Positions 34,001 through 43,270 of a stretch of 64,000 bases of DNA are shown here, one piece after another. Source of the stretch: Roseomonas mucosa. Lineage in GTDB: Bacteria; Pseudomonadota; Alphaproteobacteria; Acetobacterales; Acetobacteraceae. The translations under genes and the position numbers were made by a program. The stretch spans positions 1 to 64,000 of the forward strand of contig CAMDWG010000006.1 in assembly GCA_945878375.1 (NCBI GenBank). The letters are read 5' to 3'. Position 1 is the stretch's first letter; each line of letters begins with the position of its first letter. The notes beneath the pieces were generated by a model. That model did not search any database and had not been told where the DNA came from. It saw only the letters and a list, made by a program, of their open reading frames with translations.

Positions 34001-34837
34001 ATGGCGATCCGCGACATCCTTGTGCACCTGGACGCCGCGCCGGCCGCGGCCGCGCGCCTCGACCTCGCAGCCGCGCTGGCGCGGCGACATGGCGCGCGGC
34101 TGACCGGCCTGATGGTGATCGACATCGTGCTGCCGCCCATCGCGACCCCCGATGGCGGCGGCGCCGCGCTCGGCCCGCTGCTGGAGGCGATGCGGCGCGA
34201 CGCGCTGGTCGAGGCCGAAGGCATCCGAACGCGGTTCGAGGAAACGCGATCACGCCACGGCGTGGCAGGCGAGTGGCGCATGCCCGAGGGCCTGACAGCG
34301 CCTCTCGTTGCGCGCCACGGCCGCACGGCGGATCTGGTCGTGCTCGGGCAGCCCGATCCCGAAGGCGGAGCGCCCAACGCCACGGCGGTGTTCGAGGGTG
34401 CGCTGTTCTCCTCTGGCCGGCCGGTGCTCGTGGTGCCGTATGCCGGGCGCTTCACGGATGTCGGCCGCCGCGCCCTGATCGCCTGGAACGGGCGGCGCGA
34501 AGCCGCACGGGCCGTCCATGACGCCCTGCCGCTGCTGGCCGGGGGCGAACACGCGCTTGTGCTGACGGTAGGGCCTGAGCCACCGGAGGCTGAGGATGAC
34601 CCCTCGGCGGAGTTACTGCGCCACCTGGCGCGCCACGACCTGCCCGTCAGCGCCGCACATGAGGTCGCGGGCGATCTGGATGTGGCGGACTTCATCTTGA
34701 ACCGCGCCGCCGAGAGCGGCGCGGACCTACTGGTGATGGGCGCCTATGGCCATTCGCGCTTGCGCGAATTCGTACTCGGCGGGGCAACGCGCAGGATCCT
34801 GCGGCAGATGACGTTGCCGGTGCTGATGGCGCATTGA
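34001..34837 (+). CDS. Tandem universal stress protein (UspA x2)
   Basis: 278 residues, two Usp units. Unit 1 starts with RDILVHLDAAPAAAARL. Unit 2 ends with the ATP-binding signature VMGAYGHSRLREFVLGGATR (G-2x-G-9x-G-T), while the first unit has only part of that motif (VVLGQPDPEG). Cytoplasmic, probably induced in stress together with the DUF2267 protein. Confidence 0.88.
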   Translation: MAIRDILVHLDAAPAAAARLDLAAALARRHGARLTGLMVIDIVLPPIATPDGGGAALGPLLEAMRRDALVEAEGIRTRFEETRSRHGVAGEWRMPEGLTAPLVARHGRTADLVVLGQPDPEGGAPNATAVFEGALFSSGRPVLVVPYAGRFTDVGRRALIAWNGRREAARAVHDALPLLAGGEHALVLTVGPEPPEAEDDPSAELLRHLARHDLPVSAAHEVAGDLDVADFILNRAAESGADLLVMGAYGHSRLREFVLGGATRRILRQMTLPVLMAH

Positions 34838-34842
34838 ATCTT

Positions 34843-34873
34843 CCCCGCGAAACCGCGTTTCGGCTTCGCGGGG
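34843..34873. terminator. Bidirectional terminator hairpin
   Basis: Stem CCCCGCGAA / TTCGCGGGG (9 bp) with a 13-base loop containing a further CCG/CGG pair, in the gap between the convergent UspA and glutaredoxin-DinB genes. Confidence 0.65.
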
Positions 34874-34885
34874 CGTCCCCTTGCG

Positions 34886-35695
34886 CTACGCCGTGCGGCG
34901 CAGCTTCGCGGGATCGGCCTCGTCCCAGACCTTCTCCGGCATCGGTAGCCCGTCGAAGGTCTCGCGGCCCAGCGGGCGGTCCGGCGCGATGCCGAGGCCT
35001 TCGAGCACCCACATGAACTGCCGAACATGCTGCCCGGCATGCCAGACGGTGCGCTCCAGGAATTCGTGCATCGTCTGTTCGCCGTAATACACATCGGCGC
35101 GCGCCGACCAGTCGCGCGTCCGGCCGGGCCCATCGAACCAGGCGGACATCCGCACGCGCATCTCCTCGCAATAGGCGATCAGCTTCGCGCGGTCGCTGTC
35201 TTCTTCCGCCGGCACGCGCATGTAGCTGTCGAAGGTCAGTGGGATGCCGTCCTCATGCTCCAGGAAAGCATCGGCGATGTTGGCGATGTGCCAGCCGAGC
35301 TGCGCGAAGCTGCGCGGGCGGTTCGGCAGCATTTGCGCCAGCGCGTGATCCGGCATCTGCGCCAGGAAGCGCGCCGCCCCGGCCAGCACCGCATCCAGCC
35401 GCTGCCGCATCTCCGCCACCGGCAGCATCTTCGTCGCGCCATAGGGGATGTCGCAGAGCTTCGCCACGTCGCGCAGGATCTGGCCATTCGCCCAGGCGTC
35501 GCCACGGGTGACGATCGGCACCTGCTTCAGCCCGAACTGCTCCAGCTCGGCATAGGCGCTCTCATCCTCCAGCACATTGCGCGACAGGAAGGGCACGCCG
35601 TGCTTCTGCAGGAATTCCTTCGTGCGGAGGCAGGAGGAGCAGCCGGTCATCCAATAGACGCGGATCGCGCCATCGGCCGTGGTGGTGGTTCCCAT
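34886..35695 (-). CDS. Glutaredoxin-like / DinB-like fusion protein
   Basis: 269 residues. Residues 10-85 are glutaredoxin-like: VYWMTGCSSCLRTKEFL with C19-S-S-C22, and a cis-Pro loop QVPIVTRG at about residue 60. Residues 100-230 resemble the DinB/YfiT four-helix fold with candidate metal His residues in LGWHIANIADAFLEHE and TVWHAGQHVRQFM. DinB-type enzymes use bacillithiol, mycothiol or glutathione-like thiols, so the fusion suggests a thiol-linked transferase or isomerase (inference). Last gene of the minus-strand ABC-transporter operon. Confidence 0.78.
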   Translation of the reverse strand: MGTTTTADGAIRVYWMTGCSSCLRTKEFLQKHGVPFLSRNVLEDESAYAELEQFGLKQVPIVTRGDAWANGQILRDVAKLCDIPYGATKMLPVAEMRQRLDAVLAGAARFLAQMPDHALAQMLPNRPRSFAQLGWHIANIADAFLEHEDGIPLTFDSYMRVPAEEDSDRAKLIAYCEEMRVRMSAWFDGPGRTRDWSARADVYYGEQTMHEFLERTVWHAGQHVRQFMWVLEGLGIAPDRPLGRETFDGLPMPEKVWDEADPAKLRRTA

Positions 35696-35710
35696 GGTCG
35701 TCCCCTTCCC

Positions 35711-36352
35711 TCACGCGCCCTGCGCGGAAAGTGCGGCGAGATAGGACACCACCTCGTCACAGCGCACAACGTCACCATACTTGGCGTTGATGTCGAACAG
35801 GTTGGCGTCATGCGGCCCGTCGTGGCGGTCACCGACGCATTCCTGGGGCACGATCACGCGATAGCCATGCTGCACCCCGTCGAGCGCACCGGCCCGCACG
35901 CAGCCGCTGGTGGAGCAACCCGCGAGGATCAGCGTATCGACGCCCATCGCGGCCAGCATCGGCGCCAGCGGCGTGCCGAAGAAGGGGCTCGGATACTGCT
36001 TCACCAGCACCACTTCCTCGGGCAGCGGGGCGACGGCCGGGTCGATCTGCGCCAGCTTCTCGCCGGCCACCATCTTCCGCAGCGCCGGCACCTTGCGAAC
36101 GAACCAGCCACCATCGGCGCCGGAGGGATGGTATTCCACCCGCGTATGGATCACCGGCACGCCGGCCGCCCGCGCCGCCGCCAACAGCGGGACCGTGTCG
36201 CGCACCGCGCGGACCACGCCCTCGGCGAAGAAGGGCGAGCCGGGCGTGGTGTAGGCCAGGGTGAAATCGATGACGATGACGGCCGGCTTGCGGCCGTAGC
36301 CGACCTTGCCGTCGAAGACGCCCACGTAGTTCTGTTCACGCGTCGTGGTCAT
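35711..36352 (-). CDS. Isochorismatase-family cysteine hydrolase
   Basis: 213 residues. Catalytic triad elements: Asp in AVIVIDFTLAY, Lys in VVLVKQYPSPFFGT and the nucleophile Cys in LILAGCSTSGCVRAG. Close in pattern to N-carbamoylsarcosine/maleamate amidohydrolases. It follows the transporter ATPase gene by 13 bases, so it probably hydrolyses an imported amide or ureide or its product. The start ATG 36352 excludes a long Arg-rich upstream frame. Confidence 0.88.
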   Translation of the reverse strand: MTTTREQNYVGVFDGKVGYGRKPAVIVIDFTLAYTTPGSPFFAEGVVRAVRDTVPLLAAARAAGVPVIHTRVEYHPSGADGGWFVRKVPALRKMVAGEKLAQIDPAVAPLPEEVVLVKQYPSPFFGTPLAPMLAAMGVDTLILAGCSTSGCVRAGALDGVQHGYRVIVPQECVGDRHDGPHDANLFDINAKYGDVVRCDEVVSYLAALSAQGA

Positions 36353-36365
36353 GGGTCGTCCCTTT

Positions 36366-37397
36366 TCAGCTTTCGTCGGGGAAGTGGCAGGCGGCGAAAT
36401 GCGTCGTCGCGCCGGCCGGGGCCAGCAGCGGATCCTGTTCCACGCAGCTTCGCGGCAGGCGCGCGCCGGCGGCCTCCACCGTGTCGCCGCCACGGGCGGC
36501 CACGAGCCGCGCACGCGGGCAGCGTGGATGGAAGCGGCAGCCGGAGGGCAGTGCAGCCGCGCTGCCGATCTCCCCGATCGGGCGGATGCGCGCCCTGCCC
36601 CGTTCCTTCGCCGGATCGGGCCGCGGCACGGCCGAGAGCAGCGAGACGGTATAGGGATGGCGCGGCGCGCCATGCAGCGCATCGCGCGGCGCGAGTTCCA
36701 CGATCCGGCCCAGATACATCACCGCCACGCGGTCGCTGACATGGCGCACCACGCCCAGGTCATGGGCGATGAACAGGAACGCGACGCCCGACCGCGCCTG
36801 GATTTCCGCCAGCAGGTTCAGGATCTGCGCCTGCACCGAGACATCCAGCGCACTGACCGGTTCATCCAGCACGACAAGGGCGGGATCGAGCGCGATGGCG
36901 CGGGCAATGCCGATGCGCTGGCGCTGCCCGCCCGAGAATTCATGCGGATAGCGCGCCGCCATGGCCGGGGAGAGGCCGACGCGCGAGAGAAGCTCCGCCG
37001 CCCGGCGAGAGGCCTCCGCCCGCGCGATGCCATGCGCGACCATCGGTTCCACGATGATCGCACCCGCCGTCATGCGCGGGTCGAGCGATCCATAGGGGTC
37101 CTGGAACACCATCTGCATGCGCGGCCGCAAGGCGCGCAGCCCCGCCTTCGAAGCTGCCGTCACATCCTGGCCATCGAAGCGCACCGTGCCGGTGCTCGGC
37201 TCAATCAGGCGCAGCACGAGCCGGCCGAGCGTGCTCTTGCCGCTGCCCGTCTCCCCAACCAGGCCGAGCGTCTCGCCCCGCGCGAGGGAGAAGGAGACGC
37301 TATCGACGGCCCGCACCTCCGGGCGCTTCGCGCCGAACAGGGCGCGGCCGCCGCCGAAGCTCTTCCGCAGGCCTTCGACCTCAAGCAGCACGCTCAT
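36366..37397 (-). CDS. Dipeptide-type ABC transporter ATPase (OppF/DppF-like)
   Basis: 343 residues. Walker A GETGSGKST, signature SGGQRQRIGIARA, Walker B ALVVLDEPVSALDVSVQ, followed by the oligopeptide-family C-terminal extension with Cys motif (CRFHPRCPRA). Energises import with the second ATPase. Overlaps the OppD-like gene by 4 bases. Confidence 0.92.
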   Translation of the reverse strand: MSVLLEVEGLRKSFGGGRALFGAKRPEVRAVDSVSFSLARGETLGLVGETGSGKSTLGRLVLRLIEPSTGTVRFDGQDVTAASKAGLRALRPRMQMVFQDPYGSLDPRMTAGAIIVEPMVAHGIARAEASRRAAELLSRVGLSPAMAARYPHEFSGGQRQRIGIARAIALDPALVVLDEPVSALDVSVQAQILNLLAEIQARSGVAFLFIAHDLGVVRHVSDRVAVMYLGRIVELAPRDALHGAPRHPYTVSLLSAVPRPDPAKERGRARIRPIGEIGSAAALPSGCRFHPRCPRARLVAARGGDTVEAAGARLPRSCVEQDPLLAPAGATTHFAACHFPDES

Positions 37398-38377
37398 GCC
37401 GCTTCCCCCAGCGCGTCCTGCCGGTGGCAGGCGGCGGCATGGCCCGCGCCGCGTAGCATCGGGCGCTCCGTGCGGCAGCCGGCCGCGTCGGCCACGGCGA
37501 AGCAGCGTGGCGCGAAGGCGCAGCCAGCCGGGCGCCGGACGGGATCGGGGGGGCTTCCGCCAATCGGCGCCAGCTTGGTTCCCGGCGGCGCATCGATGTC
37601 GGGGATGCTGCGGAACAGGGAGATCGTGTAGGGGTGGCGCGGCGCGCGGAACACTTTCTCCACCGTGCCCGTCTCCACCAGCCGTCCCGCATACATCACG
37701 GCGACCCGGTCCGCCTGCCGCGCCACGACGCCAAGGTCATGGGTGATCAGGACCATCGCCATTCGGTCCGCATCGCGCAGATCGCCCAGCAGGTCGAGCA
37801 TCTGCGCCTGCACGGTCACGTCGAGCGCCGTCGTCGGTTCGTCCGCGATCAGCACCCGCGGGCCCAGCGCAATCGCCATCGCGGTCAGCACGCGCTGGCG
37901 CATGCCGCCGGAGAATTGGTGAGGATAGGCATCCACGCGGCTCGCGGGGTCCGGGATCTGCACGCGCGCCAGCAATTCCACCGCGCGGTCGCGCGCGGCT
38001 CTGCGGCTGATCGGAAGATGCGCGCGCAGTACCTCCGTGATCTGATCGCCCACCTTGAAGACGGGATTGAGGCCGGTCAGCGGGTCCTGGAACACCATGC
38101 CGATGCGCGCTCCGCGCATGCGGCGCAATTCCTCGGGGCGCAGCTTGAGAAGGTCCACGCCATCCAGCAGCGCCTGCCCCGCAATCACGCGCCCGGGCTT
38201 CGGCAGCAGGCCGAGGGCGGAGGTGAAGGTGACGGTCTTTCCTGATCCGCTCTCACCCACCACCGCCAGCGTCTCGCCGGGCTCGACATGCAGGGATACA
38301 TCCTCCACCAGCCGCACCGCGGCCTTCTCGCCAGGTACGGCGGCGGTCAGGCCGCGCAATTCGAAAGCGGCGGTCAC
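37394..38377 (-). CDS. Dipeptide-type ABC transporter ATPase (OppD/DppD-like)
   Basis: 327 residues from a GTG start at 38377 that overlaps the DppC stop (GTGA). Walker [11 protein letters not shown], signature SGGMRQRVLTAMA, Walker B VLIADEPTTALDVTVQ, and a C-terminal CAFAPRC motif. The open frame continues upstream through dppC in a spurious reading. Partner of the DppF-like ATPase. Confidence 0.9.
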   Translation of the reverse strand: MTAAFELRGLTAAVPGEKAAVRLVEDVSLHVEPGETLAVVGESGSGKTVTFTSALGLLPKPGRVIAGQALLDGVDLLKLRPEELRRMRGARIGMVFQDPLTGLNPVFKVGDQITEVLRAHLPISRRAARDRAVELLARVQIPDPASRVDAYPHQFSGGMRQRVLTAMAIALGPRVLIADEPTTALDVTVQAQMLDLLGDLRDADRMAMVLITHDLGVVARQADRVAVMYAGRLVETGTVEKVFRAPRHPYTISLFRSIPDIDAPPGTKLAPIGGSPPDPVRRPAGCAFAPRCFAVADAAGCRTERPMLRGAGHAAACHRQDALGEAA

Positions 38378-39273
38378 AGCAGCTTCCCCGTGTTGCGCCG
38401 CATCTGCGGATCGAGGTTGTCGCGCAACCCGTCGCCCAGCAGGTTCAGCACCACCACCGTGAAGGCGATGCAGAGCCCGGCAGACAGCGAGATCAGCGGA
38501 TTGGTGGTGATGGAGGTCTGCCCTTCCGCGATCACATTGCCCCAGGTCGGCGTCGGAGGCTGCACTCCGAGGCCGAGGAAGGACAGCCCAGCTTCCGCCA
38601 GGATCGCCGTCGCGGCGCTGACGGTCGCCACCACGATCACCGGCGGCAGGGCGTTCGGGATGACATGCCGTACCACGATGTTCCAGGGCGTCAGCCCGAT
38701 GGCGCGCGACGCCTCGATGAACGGGCGCGGGCGGATCGTCATGACAACGGATCGCATCACCGCGGCCACGCGCGGCGTGTAGGCGATGGCGACGGCCAGG
38801 ATGATGCTGTCGAGCGTGTTGCCCCGCGCCGCGACCAGCGCCAGCGCCAGCAGGAAGGATGGGAAGGCCAGCAGAATGTCGATGAAGGCCACCAGCAGGC
38901 GTTCCAGCCAACCGCCCGCATAGCCCGCGACAGCCCCGATGATCGTCCCCGCACTCAATGAGATCAGGACGACGAAAAACCCGACCTGGAGCGAGACCTG
39001 CGCCCCATGGATCAGGCGCGAGGCCACGCAGCGCCCGAACTGGTCCGTGCCGAGCCAATAGGTCGCCGAAGGCGGCGCGAGGTTGTTCATCAGATCGGTG
39101 CGGGTCGGCGAATGCGGTGCGATCCAGGGCGCGAAGATCGCCACCAGCACCAGCAGCAGGATGCCGGCGCAACCGATGACGAAGCCAGGATGGCGGGCAT
39201 AGCGACGGATGGCGGCGCGGCGGCGCGCTGCCGCCTCCGCCGCCGCATCGATCTCCTCCAGCGTCGCGCTCAT
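38374..39273 (-). CDS. Dipeptide-type ABC transporter permease (DppC-like)
   Basis: 299 residues, six membrane helices; the N-terminal helix is followed by APHSPTRTDLMNNLAPPS-x-YWLGTDQFGRCVASRLIHG, the DppC/OppC hallmark, and the EAA loop around EASRAIGLTPWNIVVRHVIP. Overlaps dppB-like by 4 bases and the OppD-like gene by 4 bases. Confidence 0.92.
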   Translation of the reverse strand: MSATLEEIDAAAEAAARRRAAIRRYARHPGFVIGCAGILLLVLVAIFAPWIAPHSPTRTDLMNNLAPPSATYWLGTDQFGRCVASRLIHGAQVSLQVGFFVVLISLSAGTIIGAVAGYAGGWLERLLVAFIDILLAFPSFLLALALVAARGNTLDSIILAVAIAYTPRVAAVMRSVVMTIRPRPFIEASRAIGLTPWNIVVRHVIPNALPPVIVVATVSAATAILAEAGLSFLGLGVQPPTPTWGNVIAEGQTSITTNPLISLSAGLCIAFTVVVLNLLGDGLRDNLDPQMRRNTGKLL

Positions 39274-40211
39274 CCTTGACGCAGCCTCGGGTCGATCATG
39301 CCGTAAACCACGTCGAGAATGGTGTTGAGAAGGACCACCGACGCCGCCAGCACCAGCACCCCCGCCTGCACCAACTGGTAGTCGCGCGCGAGGATCGCCT
39401 TCAGGATGGTGGAGCCGAGGCCGGGACGGCTGAACACCGCCTCGACCAGGATCGCGTTACCGAGGGACCAGGCGAAGGTGACGCCGATCACCGCGAGCAC
39501 CGGAATCAGCGCGTTGCGAAGCGCCAGATTCCAGACAATGCGCCGCTCAGGCACCCCCATGGCGCGCGCAACGCGGATATGGTCCTGCCCGAGTACCTCG
39601 AGCATCGCCGACCGCGTCAGCCGCGCGATATAGGCCGCGACCGACAGGCCGAGGACCAGCGCCGGCAACGCCATATGGTGCAGCCCGGTCCAGAAGCCGG
39701 GCTCGCTGGAGGCGCCGAGCGCCGGAAACAGCCCCAAGGCATGCGACAGCGTCAGGATGGCCACCAGCCCGACCCAGAAGACGGGGAAAGAGATGCCGCC
39801 CAGCGCGACCAGCATCACCAGCACATCCACCGCGCTGCCCTGCCGCACCGCCGCGATGATGCCGAGCGGCACGCCGACCGCCACGGCCACCAGCATGCCC
39901 GCCACGGCCAGCGCCGCGGAAGGCGGCACCGCCGCCCAGATCTCCGCCAGCGCCGGCTCGCCGGTGACAACCGAGACGCCGAGATTGCCCTGCGCCGCGC
40001 CGGCAAGGAACACGAAGTATTGCTGCCAGACCGGCAGATCCAGGCCGAGGCGCGCGCGCAAGGTTGCGAGCGCCTCGGTGGTCGCGAAGTCGCCCAACAT
40101 GTAAAGCGCGGGATCGCCCGGAATGGCCCTCATCAGAAAGAAGGCCACCGTGACGATCCCGACCAGCGCGACGGCCAACTGGCCGAGGCATCGGGCGACA
40201 AGAAGCAGCAT
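39270..40211 (-). CDS. Dipeptide-type ABC transporter permease (DppB-like)
   Basis: 313 residues, six helices. DppB/OppB features: FFLMRAIPGDPALYMLGD at the N-terminus and the EAA loop DHIRVARAMGVPERRIVWNLALRNAL. It shares one base with the substrate-binding protein gene upstream. Pairs with DppC to form the inner-membrane channel. Confidence 0.92.
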   Translation of the reverse strand: MLLLVARCLGQLAVALVGIVTVAFFLMRAIPGDPALYMLGDFATTEALATLRARLGLDLPVWQQYFVFLAGAAQGNLGVSVVTGEPALAEIWAAVPPSAALAVAGMLVAVAVGVPLGIIAAVRQGSAVDVLVMLVALGGISFPVFWVGLVAILTLSHALGLFPALGASSEPGFWTGLHHMALPALVLGLSVAAYIARLTRSAMLEVLGQDHIRVARAMGVPERRIVWNLALRNALIPVLAVIGVTFAWSLGNAILVEAVFSRPGLGSTILKAILARDYQLVQAGVLVLAASVVLLNTILDVVYGMIDPRLRQG

Positions 40212-41767
40212 CAGGCGCTACGCAGCGAAACCGGGGCCACGTTCACCGTGAACAGGCTGTTCTGCACGAAGCCCTGCACCGTCGGGCCATGCGCGATGAA
40301 CAGCCGGTCCGCGTAGAGCGGGATCACCGGCAGGTCGTCCATCGTCTGCCGCAGGATACGCGCATAGACGGCGCGACGCCCGGCCAGATCGGCGGCACGG
40401 GCCGCTTCCGCGAGCAGCGCATCGGCGCGGTCGTAGCGCGAGGTGTTGAGCCCCGGCGGATGCGAGCGCGTGTGGTACAGCGTCACCAGCGGGCTGTCCG
40501 GATCGGGCGGGCCGACCACGGCGGTGATGCAGGACTGCACATTGCCGCTGCTGCGCGCCTGGACATAAGCCCCACGTTCCAGCACCCGCACGGTCGCCTG
40601 GATGCCGACCTGCTGCAGGTCATTGGCCAGGGCCACCGGGAAGCGATCGAAGGGGTTCAGCCCGACGGTCGTGATCTCGAAGCGGAAGTTGGAGACCCCG
40701 GCCTCCCGCAGCAGGGCGCGGGCGCGATCGGGGTCAAAGGCGTAGCGGGGCACGCCGTCCTCGCTGAATTCCTGGAAGGTCGAGGTCAGGACGCTGGTGG
40801 CTTCGAACTTCGTGCCGCGGAAGAAGCCGTCGATCAGCGCGCGGCGGTTCATGGCATGCGCCATGGCACGCCGGACGCGGATGTCGCGGAGCGGGCCGAC
40901 GGTGGTGTTCAGCACCAGGTTGACCGTGTTGTTGGCTGGGCGGTCTAGCACCGAGATCCCCTGTGCGCGGCGCAGGCGCTCGATCACCTCGGGCGTCTGC
41001 AGCGCGTAGAAGATGTCGAGCTCGCGATTCTCCAGCGCGATGGCCGCCGCCGTCTCGTCGCGGACGATGCGGAAGACGACCTCGGACAGGGTGGAGGCGC
41101 CGCCGAAGTAAGCCGGATTGGCAGAGAGCCGCACCTCGTTGCCCGTGGTCCAGCGTTCGAACACGAACGGCCCGGTGCCGATCGGGTTCATGCTGTAGCG
41201 CTCACCGATCTCCGTCACCGCGCGGCGAGAGACGATCCAGCCCTGGTTGAAGGCGCAGAGCTTGTGCAGGAAGCCGGAATTCGCATTCTCCAGCATGAAG
41301 CGCACCGTCAGCGGATCCGGCGTCTGGATCTCACGCAGGCCGGCGAGCTGGCCGCGATAGAGGCTGCCCGTCGCCGGGTCGAGCACGCGCTCGAAGGAGA
41401 ACTTGACGTCGTCCGAAGTGAAGGCGCCGTAGCCCTTGTGCCAGGTCACGTTCGGCCGCAGGCGGAAGGTCCAGACCGTGCCATCGGCGGAGACCTCGTA
41501 GCCGGTCGCCAGATCGGGGACGATCTCGTTGGTGCGCTGGTCGTATTGCACCAGGCCGCTGTAGATGTGGCTGGCGATCGACTGGTTCTCGTTCTGGAAG
41601 ATCCGCGCCGGATCCAGCTGCGAAATGTCGGAGCCGAAGCGCACGCGCAGCGTGCGCGCGCCCTGCGCCATCACCGGGCTTCCGAACGCCCCGCCCAGCG
41701 CGATGCCCGCGGCACCGGCCAGCATGCCGCGCCGGCCGAAGCCGGGGGGCAACCTCGTCTCAGTCAT
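40211..41767 (-). CDS. Family-5 periplasmic substrate-binding protein (DppA-like)
   Basis: 518 residues with an N-terminal export signal containing GRRGMLAGAAGIALGGAFGSPVMAQ, then the SBP_bac_5 pattern (TLRVRFGSDISQLDPARIFQ, LVQYDQRTNEIVPDLATGYE, TVWTFRLRPNVTWHKGYGAF). Binds a peptide or small amide/glycoside for the DppBCDF system. ATG 41767 keeps the signal peptide compact; a start at 41794 would add MNTKRESER. It overlaps a 51-codon ORF by 8 bases. Confidence 0.9.
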   Translation of the reverse strand: MTETRLPPGFGRRGMLAGAAGIALGGAFGSPVMAQGARTLRVRFGSDISQLDPARIFQNENQSIASHIYSGLVQYDQRTNEIVPDLATGYEVSADGTVWTFRLRPNVTWHKGYGAFTSDDVKFSFERVLDPATGSLYRGQLAGLREIQTPDPLTVRFMLENANSGFLHKLCAFNQGWIVSRRAVTEIGERYSMNPIGTGPFVFERWTTGNEVRLSANPAYFGGASTLSEVVFRIVRDETAAAIALENRELDIFYALQTPEVIERLRRAQGISVLDRPANNTVNLVLNTTVGPLRDIRVRRAMAHAMNRRALIDGFFRGTKFEATSVLTSTFQEFSEDGVPRYAFDPDRARALLREAGVSNFRFEITTVGLNPFDRFPVALANDLQQVGIQATVRVLERGAYVQARSSGNVQSCITAVVGPPDPDSPLVTLYHTRSHPPGLNTSRYDRADALLAEAARAADLAGRRAVYARILRQTMDDLPVIPLYADRLFIAHGPTVQGFVQNSLFTVNVAPVSLRSA

Positions 41768-41915
41768 TCTTTCGCTCTCCCTTTTTGTGTTCATCCTCGG
41801 CGGCCGGGTTCGCCGGCCGGAGTTCCTTCGCCCAGTCGCGCGGCAAGCGCGCGGCGGCGTCCGCCATGGCCGCAGCCAGGACGGCGGCACGCTCGGCGTA
41901 GCGGGGCGGCGTCAT
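41760..41915 (-). CDS. 51-codon ORF between amidase and transporter genes
   Basis: Starts with an ATG overlapping the amidase stop (ATGA) and stops inside the first codons of the substrate-binding protein gene, so it is coupled on both sides. The peptide starts MTPPRYAERAAVLAAAMADA, continues ARLPRDWAKELRPANP and ends in a charged EHKKGERKND tail. The first 42 codons have strong G/C third positions. Small partner proteins of amidases (AtzG-like) occur at this position elsewhere, but no clear sequence match was recognised. It could also be a chance frame. Confidence 0.5.
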   Translation of the reverse strand: MTPPRYAERAAVLAAAMADAAARLPRDWAKELRPANPAAEDEHKKGERKND

Positions 41916-43270
41916 GCCGGCCTCCGCAGGCGCCAGGGCGTCGCGGCTTCATAGGCCATCGCAAGGCGGAACAGCGCGGCTTCATCGTGCGGCCGCGCCA
42001 TCGCGTGCCAGTGCAGCGGCAGCCCCGCGCGCGAGAAGCCGTTGCACTGCACCAGGGCCGGCAGCCCCGCGAGGCTCGCCGGCGTCAGCATCGTCTCGCT
42101 GGTGTAGGCGGTCGATTCCGGTTCCACCCCGAGGCGCGGGGGAAGGTGCAGCGCCCCGAAGCCGAGCAGCACATCATGCTCGGCCCACATCCCCTCCATC
42201 GCCTCGGTGAAGACCCGGCGAAAACGCTGGGCCGCGAGGTAGTCCACGGCACGCACACCGGCACCGGCGAGCAACTTGTCCCGCAACGCGGCGCCGAGCA
42301 GATCGGCGCCGTCGCGCAATTCCTTCTCATGGATCGCGGCGGATTCGGCGGCGCCGATCAGGCGCGCCGCATCCAGGCACGCCGAAGCGGGCCATGGCAG
42401 CGCCGCATCCCGGATCCGCGCGCCGAGCCGCGACAAAACGGAAAGTCCATTCTCCAGCGCCGCGGCCATCTCCGCATCCGGCGCGGGGAAGCCAGGGCCC
42501 GGATCGCGCAGCACGCCGACACGCAGTGCCGCGAGGCCGGCGGAGCCTGCCTTCCGCAGCGCCGATCCATGCAGCGAATCGAGGACGATGGCGATGTCCT
42601 CCGCCGTCCAGGCGATCGGGCCGGGGCGGTCCAGTGAAAAGGTGTTGGGCAGCGCACCGGACAGCGGCAGCAGGCCCGGCGTCGCCACGACGCCGCAGCA
42701 CCCCGTCGCGGCCGCCGGCAGGCGCACGGAGCCTGTGGTGTCCGACCCGATGGCGAACAGCGCCATCCCCGTCGCGACCGCCACACCCGCACCGGTCGAG
42801 GACCCGCCGGTGAAGCGGCTGGTGTCCCAAGGGTTGCGCGCCGGCGGGGCCGGCAGGTCGAAATGCTCGGCGCCCGTGCCTGTCCCGTATTCCCAGGTGG
42901 CGAGCTTGCCGAGAAGCACCGCGCCGGTCCCGCGCAGCCCCTTCACCAGCACCGCGTCCTGCGTTGCAACGCGCGCCGCGCGGAAGCGCGAATTGGCGGT
43001 GGCGGCCAGGTCCGCCACATCGAAGGTGTCCTTGATCGCCCAGGGGATGCCCGATAGTGGGCCTGCCGCAGGTGTCGCCGCGGCGCCGCGCGCGCCCTCC
43101 GCATCCAGATGCAGGAAGGCATGCAAGGCACCGTCCCGCGCAGCGATGCGGGCAAGGCAATCTTCAACCAGCCGCGCCGCGCTCAGCGCGCCGCTTTGGA
43201 GCCCAGCCAGCGCATCGGCCAGGCTCGGCAGGCTGTTTTGTATGCAACCGGTATGCAGGCTGTCCGTCAT
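41912..43270 (-). CDS. Amidase-signature-family hydrolase
   Basis: 452 residues. The Ser-cisSer-Lys triad is recognisable: Lys in GIPWAIKDTFDV, Ser in TGGSSTGAGVAVATG and the nucleophile Ser in GSDTTGSVRLPAA. It resembles allophanate hydrolase/AtzE and GatA-like amidases but lacks extra domains. Located between a GntR regulator (4-base overlap) and an ABC importer, so it probably hydrolyses the imported amide. The first codons contain an operator-like word. Confidence 0.9.
   Translation of the reverse strand: MTDSLHTGCIQNSLPSLADALAGLQSGALSAARLVEDCLARIAARDGALHAFLHLDAEGARGAAATPAAGPLSGIPWAIKDTFDVADLAATANSRFRAARVATQDAVLVKGLRGTGAVLLGKLATWEYGTGTGAEHFDLPAPPARNPWDTSRFTGGSSTGAGVAVATGMALFAIGSDTTGSVRLPAAATGCCGVVATPGLLPLSGALPNTFSLDRPGPIAWTAEDIAIVLDSLHGSALRKAGSAGLAALRVGVLRDPGPGFPAPDAEMAAALENGLSVLSRLGARIRDAALPWPASACLDAARLIGAAESAAIHEKELRDGADLLGAALRDKLLAGAGVRAVDYLAAQRFRRVFTEAMEGMWAEHDVLLGFGALHLPPRLGVEPESTAYTSETMLTPASLAGLPALVQCNGFSRAGLPLHWHAMARPHDEAALFRLAMAYEAATPWRLRRPA
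43237..43249. promoter_or_regulatory. Operator-like word inside the amidase start
   Basis: TTTGTATGCAACC at 43237-43249, a copy of the word at 43997-44009, with a further GTATGCA just beside it (43251-43257). It includes TTG-TATG-CAA, an imperfect palindrome of the type bound by FCD GntR proteins. It lies within the first codons of the amidase gene. Confidence 0.4.
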
